Position numbers and translations under genes: made by a program
Shown: piece after piece, positions 43,229 to 51,910 of the stretch
How positions within the stretch are numbered: the stretch's first letter is position 1
Layout of the letters: each line of letters begins with the position of its first letter
The notes under the pieces: generated by a model
Seen by the model: the letters and a program-made list of their open reading frames with translations, nothing else
What the model was told of the DNA's origin: nothing
The model's database searches: none
From: Oceanospirillum sp048270425
Lineage (GTDB): Bacteria > Pseudomonadota > Gammaproteobacteria > Pseudomonadales > Halomonadaceae
NCBI GenBank assembly: GCA_048270425.1
Contig: JBLWSY010000001.1
Span: 1 to 64,000 of the forward strand
Direction of reading: 5' to 3'
DNA: 64,000 nucleotides

Positions 43229-43822
43229 ATGCCCTGGGCTCCTGAACATAAAGAGCAGACCCGAAGTAAAATTCTGACAAGCGCCTCTCAATTGTTCACC
43301 CATCATGGTTTTGAAAAGGTCTCCATTGATCAGGTGATGCAAAATGCGGGGATGACGCGAGGGGCTTTCTACAAACACTTTGCCTCTAAATCAGAGCTTT
43401 ATTCTGAGGCGATTATCTATGGTGCGACCCATCGCGCCGGTCGGAACCTGACCGAGGCGAGTAGTCTGAATCAGATCATTGATCTGTATTTGTCCCGTGA
43501 TCATCTGGATAGTGAGGGTGATGTTTGCCCTCTGGCGTTTCTGGTTTCCGATATCACCCAGCGGGAACCATTGCAGCAGGAAACCTACGCCAAGGTTTTG
43601 CGGGGATTTATTAAGCTGCTGGCGAAAGAGTCCGGGCAGAGCCGGGAGCAGGCTATTCTGTCCAGCGTGCTTATGATAGGTGGTGTTGCGCTGGCGCGGG
43701 CGGCGGGTGATGGTGATCTGGCGGATGAGATTTTGTCTGCGGCTAAGACAGAAGCTCAGCATCAGCTGGGTTGTTCGGCGGATCGGCATCCGATGAACTC
43801 TGTGGCATGCGACCAGGTTTGA
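43229..43822 (+). CDS. TetR-family transcriptional regulator
   Basis: A 197-residue regulator with an N-terminal helix-turn-helix (VSIDQVMQNAGMTRGAFYKHF). The ligand domain contains the VCPLAFLVSDI segment common in regulators of the NemR/AcrR-like group that sense electrophiles. AAAGGAGAG precedes the ATG. Divergent from the GST gene, which fits detoxification control, but no operator was identified. Confidence 0.85.
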   Translation: MPWAPEHKEQTRSKILTSASQLFTHHGFEKVSIDQVMQNAGMTRGAFYKHFASKSELYSEAIIYGATHRAGRNLTEASSLNQIIDLYLSRDHLDSEGDVCPLAFLVSDITQREPLQQETYAKVLRGFIKLLAKESGQSREQAILSSVLMIGGVALARAAGDGDLADEILSAAKTEAQHQLGCSADRHPMNSVACDQV

Positions 43823-43844
43823 GTAAGTGACAGCTGTAGGCAGG

Positions 43845-43884
43845 TGAGCAGGTGCAGGTCGGTGTGAGCAGGTATAGGTATGAA
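43845..43884 (+). repeat. 20-nt imperfect tandem duplication
   Basis: Two units beginning TGAGCAGGT at 43845 and 43865, with further scattered AGGT motifs on either side, between the TetR gene and the DUF2007 gene. Confidence 0.5.
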
Positions 43885-43907
43885 GAGGCATAGAGGAAAA
43901 TAACGTT

Positions 43908-44231
43908 ATGGCAGAGCAGGAATGGATAAAAGTGTACGCTGCCAGTCATCTGCTGGAAGCACACAACCTTAAGGGCATGCTGCAGGCGATGGGTATCGAG
44001 GTTCGCCTGAAAGGTGAAGGCCTGATCGCCGGTGCCGGTGAGCTTCCACCGCAGGAAACGGAAGTCGCGCTTTGGGTTGAGGCGGGTGATTTTAGTCGTG
44101 CCCGTCATGCATTGGCGGACTTTGAATCACCTCTTGCGGCCCCCTGGTTCTGTAGCCGGTGTGGCGAACAGAACGAAGCCAGCTTCGAGTTTTGCTGGAA
44201 CTGTCAGCAAAATGCCCCCGAAGCGGTTTGA
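43908..44231 (+). CDS. DUF2007 and zinc-ribbon protein
   Basis: A 107-residue protein. The N-terminal DUF2007 domain (about 5-70, KVYAASHLLEAHNLKGMLQA) is a PII-like putative signal-transducing fold. The C-terminal zinc ribbon (FCSRCGEQNEASFEFCWNC) has the four Cys of a RanBP2-type finger. GAGGA precedes the ATG. Role unknown. Confidence 0.85.
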   Translation: MAEQEWIKVYAASHLLEAHNLKGMLQAMGIEVRLKGEGLIAGAGELPPQETEVALWVEAGDFSRARHALADFESPLAAPWFCSRCGEQNEASFEFCWNCQQNAPEAV

Positions 44232-44263
44232 GCAATAGCAAAAGAGGGGCGCGCCCGCTTATA

Positions 44264-46444
44264 TCAGGTCAGACTGGTCTGATTTTCAATCCAGAGCGGC
44301 AGCTCTTCTGCTGGCATGGGGCGCGCGAAGTGATAACCCTGATAGATAATACAGCCCATCTTTTCAAGCTGCTCTGCCTGCTCTGCAGTTTCCACCCCTT
44401 CTGCGACCACACTCATCTTCATATGCTTGCCGATGGCGATCATGGATTCCACTAAAGGCTGGCGACTGCCCGGTTGAACCTCGTCGATAAAGCTTTTATC
44501 AATTTTCAGCTCATCCAGTGGCAGGTCTCTCAAATAGGCAAGAGAAGAATATCCGGTGCCAAAGTCATCCAGTGAGATACGGAAACCTTCTTCACGAAGT
44601 GCCTGAAGCTTGCCTCGTGTTTCTGTAATGTCCCGCAACAGAGCGGTTTCCGTCACTTCCAGTACGATCCGGTTAGGGGATATCTGCCATTTTTTACACA
44701 GGGAGCGGGTCAGCTGAACAAAGTCGGGCTGTGAAAACTGCCAGGCTGAGACATTGACGGAGATGGAAGAGGGTGAAGGGCTGTCGTTTTGTTGCCAGTT
44801 AGCCAGCATTTCCAGGGTTTTATCCAATACCCAATGACCAATACGTAAAATCAGTCCGGTTTCTTCAGCGATCGGGATAAAGCGAAAGGGTGGAATCATC
44901 CCTTTTTCCGGATGTTCCCAGCGCAGCAGAACCTCGGCACCCAGTGCTCTACCCTTAGGGTTCACCTGGGGTTGCATATAAACTTTCAGCTGATCATTCT
45001 GCAGAGCTTCCCGCAGTCCCCGTTCGATCTCCAGTCGTTCGTTGACGGCCTGTTGGTGTTCCGGGGAGTAAATGACAAAGCGCTCCCGACCGGCACTCTT
45101 TGCCTGATACAGGGCGATGTCTGCATAGCGCATCAGGTCCAGCTCTGAGTAGTTGTCCGCCAGACTGAGTTGGGGAAAGAGGACCACGCCGATACTGGCA
45201 CCAATATTGATAATCCGGTCGCCGATTTGAAACGGCTGGTTGAGCAGATAGAGCATTTTTTCCGCAAGCAGGCCTACCTGATGATTACCCATCCCCTTTT
45301 GGTTATCGGTTTGCAGTAGAACAAACTCATCGCCGCCGATACGGGAGATAAACACCTCTTCCGGTAGTGTCTGGCGCAGGCGCTCCCCTGCTTTGCGGAT
45401 AATCTCATCACCCACATCATGCCCAAGGGCGTCGTTGATGGTTTTAAAGTGATCCAGATCGATCATAAAGAGTGCTGAGTGCGGCTCGGGTTCACCGGTT
45501 TTCGGGCGATGTATCAGGCTTTGCAGTTTCCGGTAAAGACTGGCGCGGTTGGGCAAATGGGTCAGGTAGTCCTCGTAGGCCATGCGATGGATCTGCTGTT
45601 CAGCATCCAATCGCCGGATCTCAGCCCCGGCCCGGGCGGCAAAGATCTCAAGGATGCTTTTAACCTGATCGACCCGTTCGAGTGGCTTGGTGTCCATGAC
45701 TACCATTATCCCGAGAGGGTGGCCGTTTGGGTCAAAAATAGGGGAGCCGATATAACCCTCAATGTTCATCTCCTTTAAGAGAATGTCATCCGGGTACAAC
45801 TCCTGAACACCGTTACAAATAGCACAGGTGCTCTGACCAAAAACGTTATCGCAGGGCGTGTTCTTCAGGCTGTAGCTGAAATTATCAGCGATAACGCCAT
45901 TGGCGCTCAGCGCGAGGGTTTTTATCTCCCGCCGGTCATTTTCTGCCTCATTCAGCAAGCCTATGAAGGCATACCTTGCGTCAAAAATACGGGCCAGGTG
46001 TGTCACTAAAGATTCAAAGAAGCCCTGACCGCTAATGGCTGAAACCCCCTGGGCCGTATTTTCGATGACCTGACGGCTGTAAACTTCGTCGCTGATATCC
46101 TGATGGCTGATCAGTATCTGGGTCAGCAAGCCGTTATCATCCCGGATCGGAGCGATCGTAAAGCGTATCCAGGCGGAAGGGTTGGCAACCTGAGGGGATC
46201 GGTTTTTGATTTTCAGCTGTAACGTGCGAACAATGGCTTCATCATTCTCTTTAAAGCGTTCAATCAGCTCAGGGATCGGGATTTCCATGATGGCCGGCAG
46301 ATCCAGTTCCGGCTGGCAACAGGCTGCTTTACCCCAGAATGCAGACGCAACAGGGTTGCAATGAAGGACGCGGCCTTCACAAGACAGCACAAGCATACCT
46401 ATAGGGGCTTGCCGGAAAATCTGATTCCATTGATTGCTGTTCAT
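44264..46444 (-). CDS. PAS-GAF-GGDEF-EAL protein
   Basis: A 726-residue c-di-GMP protein without membrane helices. PAS (about 5-120), GAF (about 135-275, with the CAICNG Cys pair), GGDEF intact at 370-374 (RIGGDEFVLL), and an EAL domain with EVL at 504-506 in place of EAL. Other EAL motifs (VNVSAWQF, LEVTETALL, DDFGTGYSSL, KIDKSFI, AEGVE) remain. No RxxD inhibitory site stands before GGDEF. Both activities remain possible. Convergent with the DUF2007 gene. Confidence 0.9.
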   Translation of the reverse strand: MNSNQWNQIFRQAPIGMLVLSCEGRVLHCNPVASAFWGKAACCQPELDLPAIMEIPIPELIERFKENDEAIVRTLQLKIKNRSPQVANPSAWIRFTIAPIRDDNGLLTQILISHQDISDEVYSRQVIENTAQGVSAISGQGFFESLVTHLARIFDARYAFIGLLNEAENDRREIKTLALSANGVIADNFSYSLKNTPCDNVFGQSTCAICNGVQELYPDDILLKEMNIEGYIGSPIFDPNGHPLGIMVVMDTKPLERVDQVKSILEIFAARAGAEIRRLDAEQQIHRMAYEDYLTHLPNRASLYRKLQSLIHRPKTGEPEPHSALFMIDLDHFKTINDALGHDVGDEIIRKAGERLRQTLPEEVFISRIGGDEFVLLQTDNQKGMGNHQVGLLAEKMLYLLNQPFQIGDRIINIGASIGVVLFPQLSLADNYSELDLMRYADIALYQAKSAGRERFVIYSPEHQQAVNERLEIERGLREALQNDQLKVYMQPQVNPKGRALGAEVLLRWEHPEKGMIPPFRFIPIAEETGLILRIGHWVLDKTLEMLANWQQNDSPSPSSISVNVSAWQFSQPDFVQLTRSLCKKWQISPNRIVLEVTETALLRDITETRGKLQALREEGFRISLDDFGTGYSSLAYLRDLPLDELKIDKSFIDEVQPGSRQPLVESMIAIGKHMKMSVVAEGVETAEQAEQLEKMGCIIYQGYHFARPMPAEELPLWIENQTSLT

Positions 46445-46637
46445 ACAGCCTCGCTATCCTGTGTGCCTGAAACCTGAATCAGGGCTGGGTAAAGGGCAAA
46501 AGACTTTGAAGTATACCACTGGAATGTTTTAACCCTTTGCGCCATATCAATGCCCAAATTGTCTTTTGCTACTAAGGCGCTATGCTAGCCCATGCTCTAC
46601 TGTGTTCAAGCCTGGTTTCTTTTCTGAGGGAGTTTTT

Positions 46638-46970
46638 ATGAGTGCATGGTTGTATCTTTCTGTTGCTATTCTGGCCGAGGTGATAGGAACATCTGCGCTG
46701 AAAAGCAGCGAAGGTTTTACCCGACTCTGGCCATCCGTCACAGTAGTGGTTGGCTATGCTCTGGCGTTCTGGATGTTATCTCTGACCCTTAAAACCATTC
46801 CCGTGGGGATCGCCTATGCCGTCTGGGCAGGAGCCGGTATTGTGCTGGTTGCTCTGATCGGCTGGGTCTTATTTCAGCAGAAGATCGATGCCATGGGTAT
46901 GCTGGGAATCGGACTGATCCTCGCTGGTGTTCTGGTTCTGAACCTGTTTTCCAAAAGCAACCTGCATTAA
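46638..46970 (+). CDS. Small multidrug resistance (SMR) transporter
   Basis: A 110-residue four-helix EmrE/Sug-type proton-coupled exporter. Conserved Glu14 (ILAEVIGTSALK), helix 3 with WAGAGIVLVALIGW, and C-terminal LVLNLFSKS are typical of quaternary-ammonium exporters of the EmrE branch. ATG 46638 is used because GAGGGAG precedes it and it gives the standard length; an upstream ATG at 46566 adds 24 unlikely residues. Confidence 0.9.
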   Translation: MSAWLYLSVAILAEVIGTSALKSSEGFTRLWPSVTVVVGYALAFWMLSLTLKTIPVGIAYAVWAGAGIVLVALIGWVLFQQKIDAMGMLGIGLILAGVLVLNLFSKSNLH

Positions 46971-47003
46971 GTAAGGCCTGTTCCCATGGCTCGTTTCTGA
47001 GTT

Positions 47004-47042
47004 CTGCTCCTAAGGTCTGTTCCTAAGGTCTGTTTTTAAGGT
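47004..47042 (+). repeat. 13-nt tandem repeat, three copies
   Basis: CTGCTCCTAAGGT, CTGTTCCTAAGGT, CTGTTTTTAAGGT at 47004, 47017 and 47030. The last copy supplies the stop codon of the minus-strand oxidoreductase gene. A degraded fourth unit lies at 46977. Confidence 0.8.
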
Positions 47043-48100
47043 CTTAGCACGATAGAACCCTTCTTACGCATCGACTCTACATAACGGTGGGCTTCTGCGC
47101 CTTCTTCTAAAGTAAACTCCCGATCTATCACGGTTGTCAGTTGGCCGTTGGCGATCAGGGTTTCTAACTGTTCCAGATAGCCCTGCAGTTGCGGCACCGG
47201 CAAAAGTCCTGTGGCAGAGAAGAGCGCTTTTTTGCCCCTGGAGTATTTGGTCGACAGCATCTTGATCAGCAGTGGCAGCGTCAGTACGGGAGAGAGGTAG
47301 CGCCCCCGCGGCTTAAGAATCTTTTTACAGTAACCAAAGCCCAGTTTGCCGACACAATCGAAAATAATGTCGTACTCCTGATCGCTCCTGGTGATATCGG
47401 AGTTGTGATAATCCACCAGCTGATCGGCACCTATCTCTGCTACCCAGTCATGGTTAGGTTGGCTGCACAGGGCAGTAACCTCTGCTCCGGCAGCTTTAGC
47501 GATCTGAACGGCGGCGCTGCCAACACTGCCGGATGCGCCGTTGATCAGTACCTTGTCTCCGGCGTTAATCTCCCCCAAACGATGCAGGAAATTCCATGCG
47601 GTTAAAGCACCGTCGCATAGGGGCGCGCATTGCGCATCAGAGAGTTGTTCCGGCTGATGGCTAAGCAGGCTGTTTTCATCCAGACAGAGATATTCTGCAT
47701 TGGCACCAAAATCCAGCGCTGTCTCCCCATAAATCTTATCGCCCACCTTAAAGCGTTCACAGCCTTCACCCACAGCGTCTACAACTCCCGCGAAGCCTGT
47801 ACCCAGAACCGGGTGTTTTGGCCGGGTTAAGCCAATTATTAAGCGGGCAAAGAAGGGCGTTCCGGCGCGCATCATGGTATCCGCCTGGGACACAGCAGAT
47901 GCGGTAATGCGAACCTGAATCTGCCCAGCTTGAGGTAATTGCTTCGGCAGATGGCGCACTTCAAGTACATCCGGAGAACCGTAGCGGGGACAGAACAGAG
48001 CTTTCATTTCCGTGGATTGGGCTGTCTTTTCTTCATGGACGCTATGGCTGGCTGCTTTTACTGAGGTGGCTGGTTTCGTTGGAGGTGTTGCTGTGCTCAT
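47036..48100 (-). CDS. MDR-family NAD(P)-dependent oxidoreductase
   Basis: A 354-residue medium-chain dehydrogenase/reductase of the zinc-free quinone-oxidoreductase type. GroES-like N-domain (GTGFAGVVDAVGEG) and Rossmann nucleotide-binding motif (GASGSVGSAAVQIA). The first 30 residues are a Ser/Thr/Lys-rich extension, so translation might instead start near MKALFCPRYG (ATG 48007). Divergent from a TetR gene with two matching operators in between, implying control by that repressor. Confidence 0.88.
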   Translation of the reverse strand: MSTATPPTKPATSVKAASHSVHEEKTAQSTEMKALFCPRYGSPDVLEVRHLPKQLPQAGQIQVRITASAVSQADTMMRAGTPFFARLIIGLTRPKHPVLGTGFAGVVDAVGEGCERFKVGDKIYGETALDFGANAEYLCLDENSLLSHQPEQLSDAQCAPLCDGALTAWNFLHRLGEINAGDKVLINGASGSVGSAAVQIAKAAGAEVTALCSQPNHDWVAEIGADQLVDYHNSDITRSDQEYDIIFDCVGKLGFGYCKKILKPRGRYLSPVLTLPLLIKMLSTKYSRGKKALFSATGLLPVPQLQGYLEQLETLIANGQLTTVIDREFTLEEGAEAHRYVESMRKKGSIVLRP

Positions 48101-48131
48101 GGGTGCTCCGGAAGGTTCTTTACTGATAAAG

Positions 48132-48144
48132 CTTACGCTGTAAG
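48132..48144. promoter_or_regulatory. TetR operator 1
   Basis: CTTACGCTGTAAG, a palindrome with 5-bp arms, matching operator 2 at 12 of 13 bases. Confidence 0.8.
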
Positions 48145-48163
48145 TTTGTATAAAATGGCAAAA

Positions 48164-48176
48164 CTTACACTGTAAG
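48164..48176. promoter_or_regulatory. TetR operator 2
   Basis: CTTACACTGTAAG, 32 bp (three helical turns) from operator 1, in the divergent promoter region. Confidence 0.8.
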
Positions 48177-48248
48177 TAAAGTGCGATTTGAGCTAATCTT
48201 TTTCTCAGGGCATTATCTGTGCCTGTGGAATCGGCCTAAGGAATTGAA

Positions 48249-48941
48249 ATGTCAGAGAAAAAACCAGCAACAGCCGCTGCTAAGTCGGCAGATAAAAAAG
48301 CACCTCGTCAAAAGCTCACCTGTGAAAAGGTGTTGGCAGAGGCTTTGTCGCTGGTAAATGCTGGGGGTTTGGAGGCACTTTCCATGCGCCGTCTGGCGGA
48401 GCGGCTGGGGGTAAAAGCGATGTCGCTTTATAACCATGTGGCCAATAAAGAAGCAGTGATTGATGGTTTGGTGGAGTTGGTGGTCGCTGAGATGGGTTCA
48501 CCAGATCAGACCTTGCCTTGGCGGCAGGCGATGGCGCTCCGGGCGGAAAATGCCCGTCGGGTTTTACTGGCGCATCCCTGGGCGACCATGCCGTTGGTTT
48601 CCCGTGTCAATGCCGGGCCTGTGATGTTGCGTTATGTGGATGATACTTTGGGTTGTTTACGACAAGCAGGTTTCACTCTGTCTCAGGCAGATTACGCCTG
48701 GAATGCGATGGATAGCTATATCTACGGTTTTACTTTGCAGGAGCTGAACTTCCCCTTTGAAGCAGAGGAATATGCGGAAGTGGCCAAGAGCTATGTGGCG
48801 ATGATTCCGCCGGAGGAGTATCCCAATCTGAATGCCCTGACCCATGAAGTGATCGCCAAACGCCATCTCGGGATTCAGGACTTCAGCTTTGGTTTCAGCA
48901 TGGTGCTGGATGGTTTAGAAAAACTCCTGACGGGGCGGTAA
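48249..48941 (+). CDS. TetR-family regulator with TetR_C-type domain
   Basis: A 230-residue repressor. The helix-turn-helix is LSMRRLAERLGVKAMSLYNH, the form seen in TetR proper and its close relatives, followed by a TetR_C-like helical domain (VLLAHPWATMPLVSR). The first 22 residues are Lys/Ala-rich. AAGGAATTGAA precedes the ATG. It likely represses itself and the divergent MDR oxidoreductase through the paired CTTAC/GTAAG palindromes. Its 3' end overlaps the convergent DUF2834 gene by 27 bases. Confidence 0.9.
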   Translation: MSEKKPATAAAKSADKKAPRQKLTCEKVLAEALSLVNAGGLEALSMRRLAERLGVKAMSLYNHVANKEAVIDGLVELVVAEMGSPDQTLPWRQAMALRAENARRVLLAHPWATMPLVSRVNAGPVMLRYVDDTLGCLRQAGFTLSQADYAWNAMDSYIYGFTLQELNFPFEAEEYAEVAKSYVAMIPPEEYPNLNALTHEVIAKRHLGIQDFSFGFSMVLDGLEKLLTGR

Positions 48942-49241
48942 AGCCCGCTCTCTCAGATAGAGGAACAGCGGTAAACCACAGGAAACACCCACTGTCAGCG
49001 TACCCAGAATCGCCAGCCAGGAGTTGCGAACCTGCGCGCGTTTGCTTTCCACCAGAATAAAGGCGATTAAAGCGAGTGCTGAAACCACGACATCCAGCCA
49101 GGCGAAAATACTGATCGGATTGACGATTGCGTGTTCAATTAATAGTGGGATATCCAGGCCATTATTTGCCAGCCAAGGCAGAAAAGCCCCATATGGAAGT
49201 GCAATACCCAGAAGTGTCAGTAGCAGGTAGAGTTTTTTCAT
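48915..49241 (-). CDS. DUF2834-family small membrane protein
   Basis: A 108-residue inner-membrane protein with three helices (about 3-22, 41-63, 76-96) and the family's opening KKLYLLLTLLGIALPYGAFL. Function unknown. Its last nine codons overlap the end of the convergent TetR gene. Confidence 0.8.
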   Translation of the reverse strand: MKKLYLLLTLLGIALPYGAFLPWLANNGLDIPLLIEHAIVNPISIFAWLDVVVSALALIAFILVESKRAQVRNSWLAILGTLTVGVSCGLPLFLYLRERALPPRQEFF

Positions 49242-49342
49242 TCGGTGTCCATTCCAGTCGGATCAGATTGCAGTGATTTTAAAGTGAAAGAGTGTTGCCC
49301 GATTATATCTGGCTAATAAAGAAATATCTGTGCATCAGGCAC

Positions 49343-49370
49343 AAAAAAAGGCAGCCCGGGCTACCTTTTT
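49343..49370 (-). terminator. Terminator after ygiQ
   Basis: AAAAAGG-AGCC / GGCT-CCTTTTT stem with one mismatch pair, T run on the minus strand. Confidence 0.8.
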
Positions 49371-49389
49371 CGTTTCAGGCACCTGATGA

Positions 49390-51705
49390 TCAGGCGCTTG
49401 GTTTTTTACTCACCTGCTTGGCTTTTTTGCCGCCGCCTTTCTTGGCGAAGGGCTTGCCTGCGGGTTTACCGGAGGCCACAGCTTTTTTCACCGAGGTCTT
49501 GGTATTTTTCTTACCGGCTGGTTTTGCTGCACCACTGGCCTGTTTTACCTGACCGTTTTTCAGTGTCGGGCGGTTAGTGGTATGAGAAGCACCGGTCTGC
49601 TGGCCCGGACGCGCTTTGCGTGGGCTGCGTGGATTGACCGGATCTTTATCTTCACCGGGCACCAGCTTGTGTTTGCCGTCACCAATCAGATCCGCACGGC
49701 CCATCTCCCGCAGAGTTTTACGCAGCGCAGGCCAGTTTTTCGGGTCGTGGTAACGCAGGAAGCCTTTCTGTACCCGACGCTGTTCGTAGCTCTTGGCGGT
49801 AAACAGCTTCTCACTCTTATAAGTCACCTGCTTCAGCGGGTTCTTATCCGAGTGATACATGGCGGTTGCGAGCGACATTGGTGACGGATAGAAGGTCTGC
49901 ACCTGATCCGGACGGAAGTCGTGGGTTTTCAGCCACATGGCGAGGTTGAGCATATCCTCATCGTCAGAACCCGGGTGTGCGGCGATAAAGTACGGAATCA
50001 GGTACTGCTTCTTGCCCGCTTCCTTGGAGTACTTATCGAACATCCGCTTAAAGTTGTCGTAGGTGCCCATGCCCGGTTTCATCATTTTGCTCAGAGTCCC
50101 CATTTCGGAGTGCTCCGGAGCAATCTTCAGATAACCGCCAACGTGGTGGGTGACCAGTTCTTTCACGTATTCCGGATCTTCCACCGCCAGGTCATAACGC
50201 AGACCGGAGGCGATCGATACCGTATGCACACCTTCTACCGCACGTGATTTGCGATACAGCTCGGTGGTTGGGCTGTGATCGGTATTCAGGTTGACGCAGA
50301 TCTCCGGATACACGCAGGAGAGCTTACGGCACGAGGCCTGAATCTCAGGATCTTTACAGTTCAGGTGGTACATATTAGACGTCGGGCCGCCAAGGTCAGA
50401 AATATGACCGGTAAAGGCAGGCAGCTTCTGTTTAATATCTTCGATCTCGTTGATGATCGATTCCTGAGACCGGCTCTGAATAATGCGGCCTTCGTGCTCG
50501 GTGATCGAACAGAAGGTACAGCCCCCAAAACAGCCGCGCATGATGTTGATCGAGAAACGGATCATCTCATAAGCGGGAATCTTGGCGCCGCCATATTTAG
50601 GGTGCGGCACACGCTGGTAGTTAAAGCCGAACACCTTATCCATCTCCTCGGTTTCCAGAGGGATCGGTGGCGGATTCACCCAGATCTCTTTTTTGCCGTG
50701 ACGCTGAATCAGCGCGCGGGCGTTGTGGGGGTTGGATTCCAGGTGCAGCACACGGGAGGCGTGGGCGTACAGTACCGGATCTTTATGTACCTTCTCGAAA
50801 GAGGGCAGGCGCACGTAGGTTTTGGACGCATCCAGCTTACCGTGTTTACCCTTCAATGGAGCCGGAATCACGCGGATCGGCATCACATCAGGATCTTCCT
50901 CTTCACCCTCGCTGCATTTGCCTTCGGGAATGTACTCGTAAGGGCTTGGAATCTGGTCGATCTTGCCCGGCCAGTCCACGCGGCTGGAGTCGATCTCGGT
51001 GAAACCGCCCGGAGGGGTATCACGCACGATAGTCGTGCCGCGAATATCCAGCAGTTCCGACAGCTCTTTGCCCAGTGCCAGTTCGTGGGTCAGCTCGATC
51101 AGAGCACGTTCAGCGTTACCGTACAGCAGAATGTCTGCACCGGAGTCGATCAGCACAGAGCGGCGTACCTCGTTGCTCCAGTAATCGTACTGGGCGATAC
51201 GGCGCAGACTGGCTTCGATACCACCGATCACAATCGGAGTATCCGAGAAAGCGCGTTTACACATTTGAGAGTAAACAATCACCGCGCGATCCGGGCGCTT
51301 GCCACCTTCACCATGAGGGGTGTAGGCGTCGTCGTTACGCACTTTCAGATCCGCCGTGTAGCGGTTGATCAGCGAGTCCATGTTGCCGGCGGTAACACCG
51401 AAGTAGAGATTCGGCTTGCCTAGGCGCATAAAGTCATCAGGGTTGCGCCAGTCCGGCTGGTCGATAATACCCACACGGAAGCCCTGAGATTCCAGCAGAC
51501 GACCCAGTACCGCCATACCGAAACTCGGGTGATCCACGTAGGCGTCACCGGTGACGATAATCACATCACAGCTGTCCCAACCCAGTACGTCCATCTCCTC
51601 GCGGGTGGTCGGCAGGAAAGGCGCTGTACCAAAGCACTCGGCCCAGTACAGGGGATAGGAAAACAGATCGGGGGCGGTTTTATGTTTACTGCTCATGGCG
51701 CTCAT
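49390..51705 (-). CDS. ygiQ: YgiQ-family radical SAM protein
   Basis: A 771-residue radical S-adenosylmethionine protein. An N-terminal cobalamin-binding-like domain carries GDAYVDHPSFG. The radical SAM cluster motif is RGCFGGCTFC, followed by the YgiQ-type C-terminal domain and a Lys/Gly/Ala-rich tail of about 90 residues with low complexity. Its reaction is not known. The frame opens at TTG 51717; ATG 51705 is preferred, although neither has a clear ribosome site. Confidence 0.92.
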   Translation of the reverse strand: MSAMSSKHKTAPDLFSYPLYWAECFGTAPFLPTTREEMDVLGWDSCDVIIVTGDAYVDHPSFGMAVLGRLLESQGFRVGIIDQPDWRNPDDFMRLGKPNLYFGVTAGNMDSLINRYTADLKVRNDDAYTPHGEGGKRPDRAVIVYSQMCKRAFSDTPIVIGGIEASLRRIAQYDYWSNEVRRSVLIDSGADILLYGNAERALIELTHELALGKELSELLDIRGTTIVRDTPPGGFTEIDSSRVDWPGKIDQIPSPYEYIPEGKCSEGEEEDPDVMPIRVIPAPLKGKHGKLDASKTYVRLPSFEKVHKDPVLYAHASRVLHLESNPHNARALIQRHGKKEIWVNPPPIPLETEEMDKVFGFNYQRVPHPKYGGAKIPAYEMIRFSINIMRGCFGGCTFCSITEHEGRIIQSRSQESIINEIEDIKQKLPAFTGHISDLGGPTSNMYHLNCKDPEIQASCRKLSCVYPEICVNLNTDHSPTTELYRKSRAVEGVHTVSIASGLRYDLAVEDPEYVKELVTHHVGGYLKIAPEHSEMGTLSKMMKPGMGTYDNFKRMFDKYSKEAGKKQYLIPYFIAAHPGSDDEDMLNLAMWLKTHDFRPDQVQTFYPSPMSLATAMYHSDKNPLKQVTYKSEKLFTAKSYEQRRVQKGFLRYHDPKNWPALRKTLREMGRADLIGDGKHKLVPGEDKDPVNPRSPRKARPGQQTGASHTTNRPTLKNGQVKQASGAAKPAGKKNTKTSVKKAVASGKPAGKPFAKKGGGKKAKQVSKKPSA

Positions 51706-51910
51706 CAGGTTCTGCAACAGGCGGTGACTTGCCCGTTGGTGGTGTGACAGTTCTGGGATATTCAGCTGCGGACGCAGCGGCAGAACCGCTCGGATTCTGC
51801 AAACCGCGTATTGTCCCAGAAAAACAGTCGGGAATACAGCGTTGGGTCGACTTTGTATGAAAAGCCTGTAAATATCTTTGTGCCTATTTGAATATATACA
51901 GGGACTTTCA

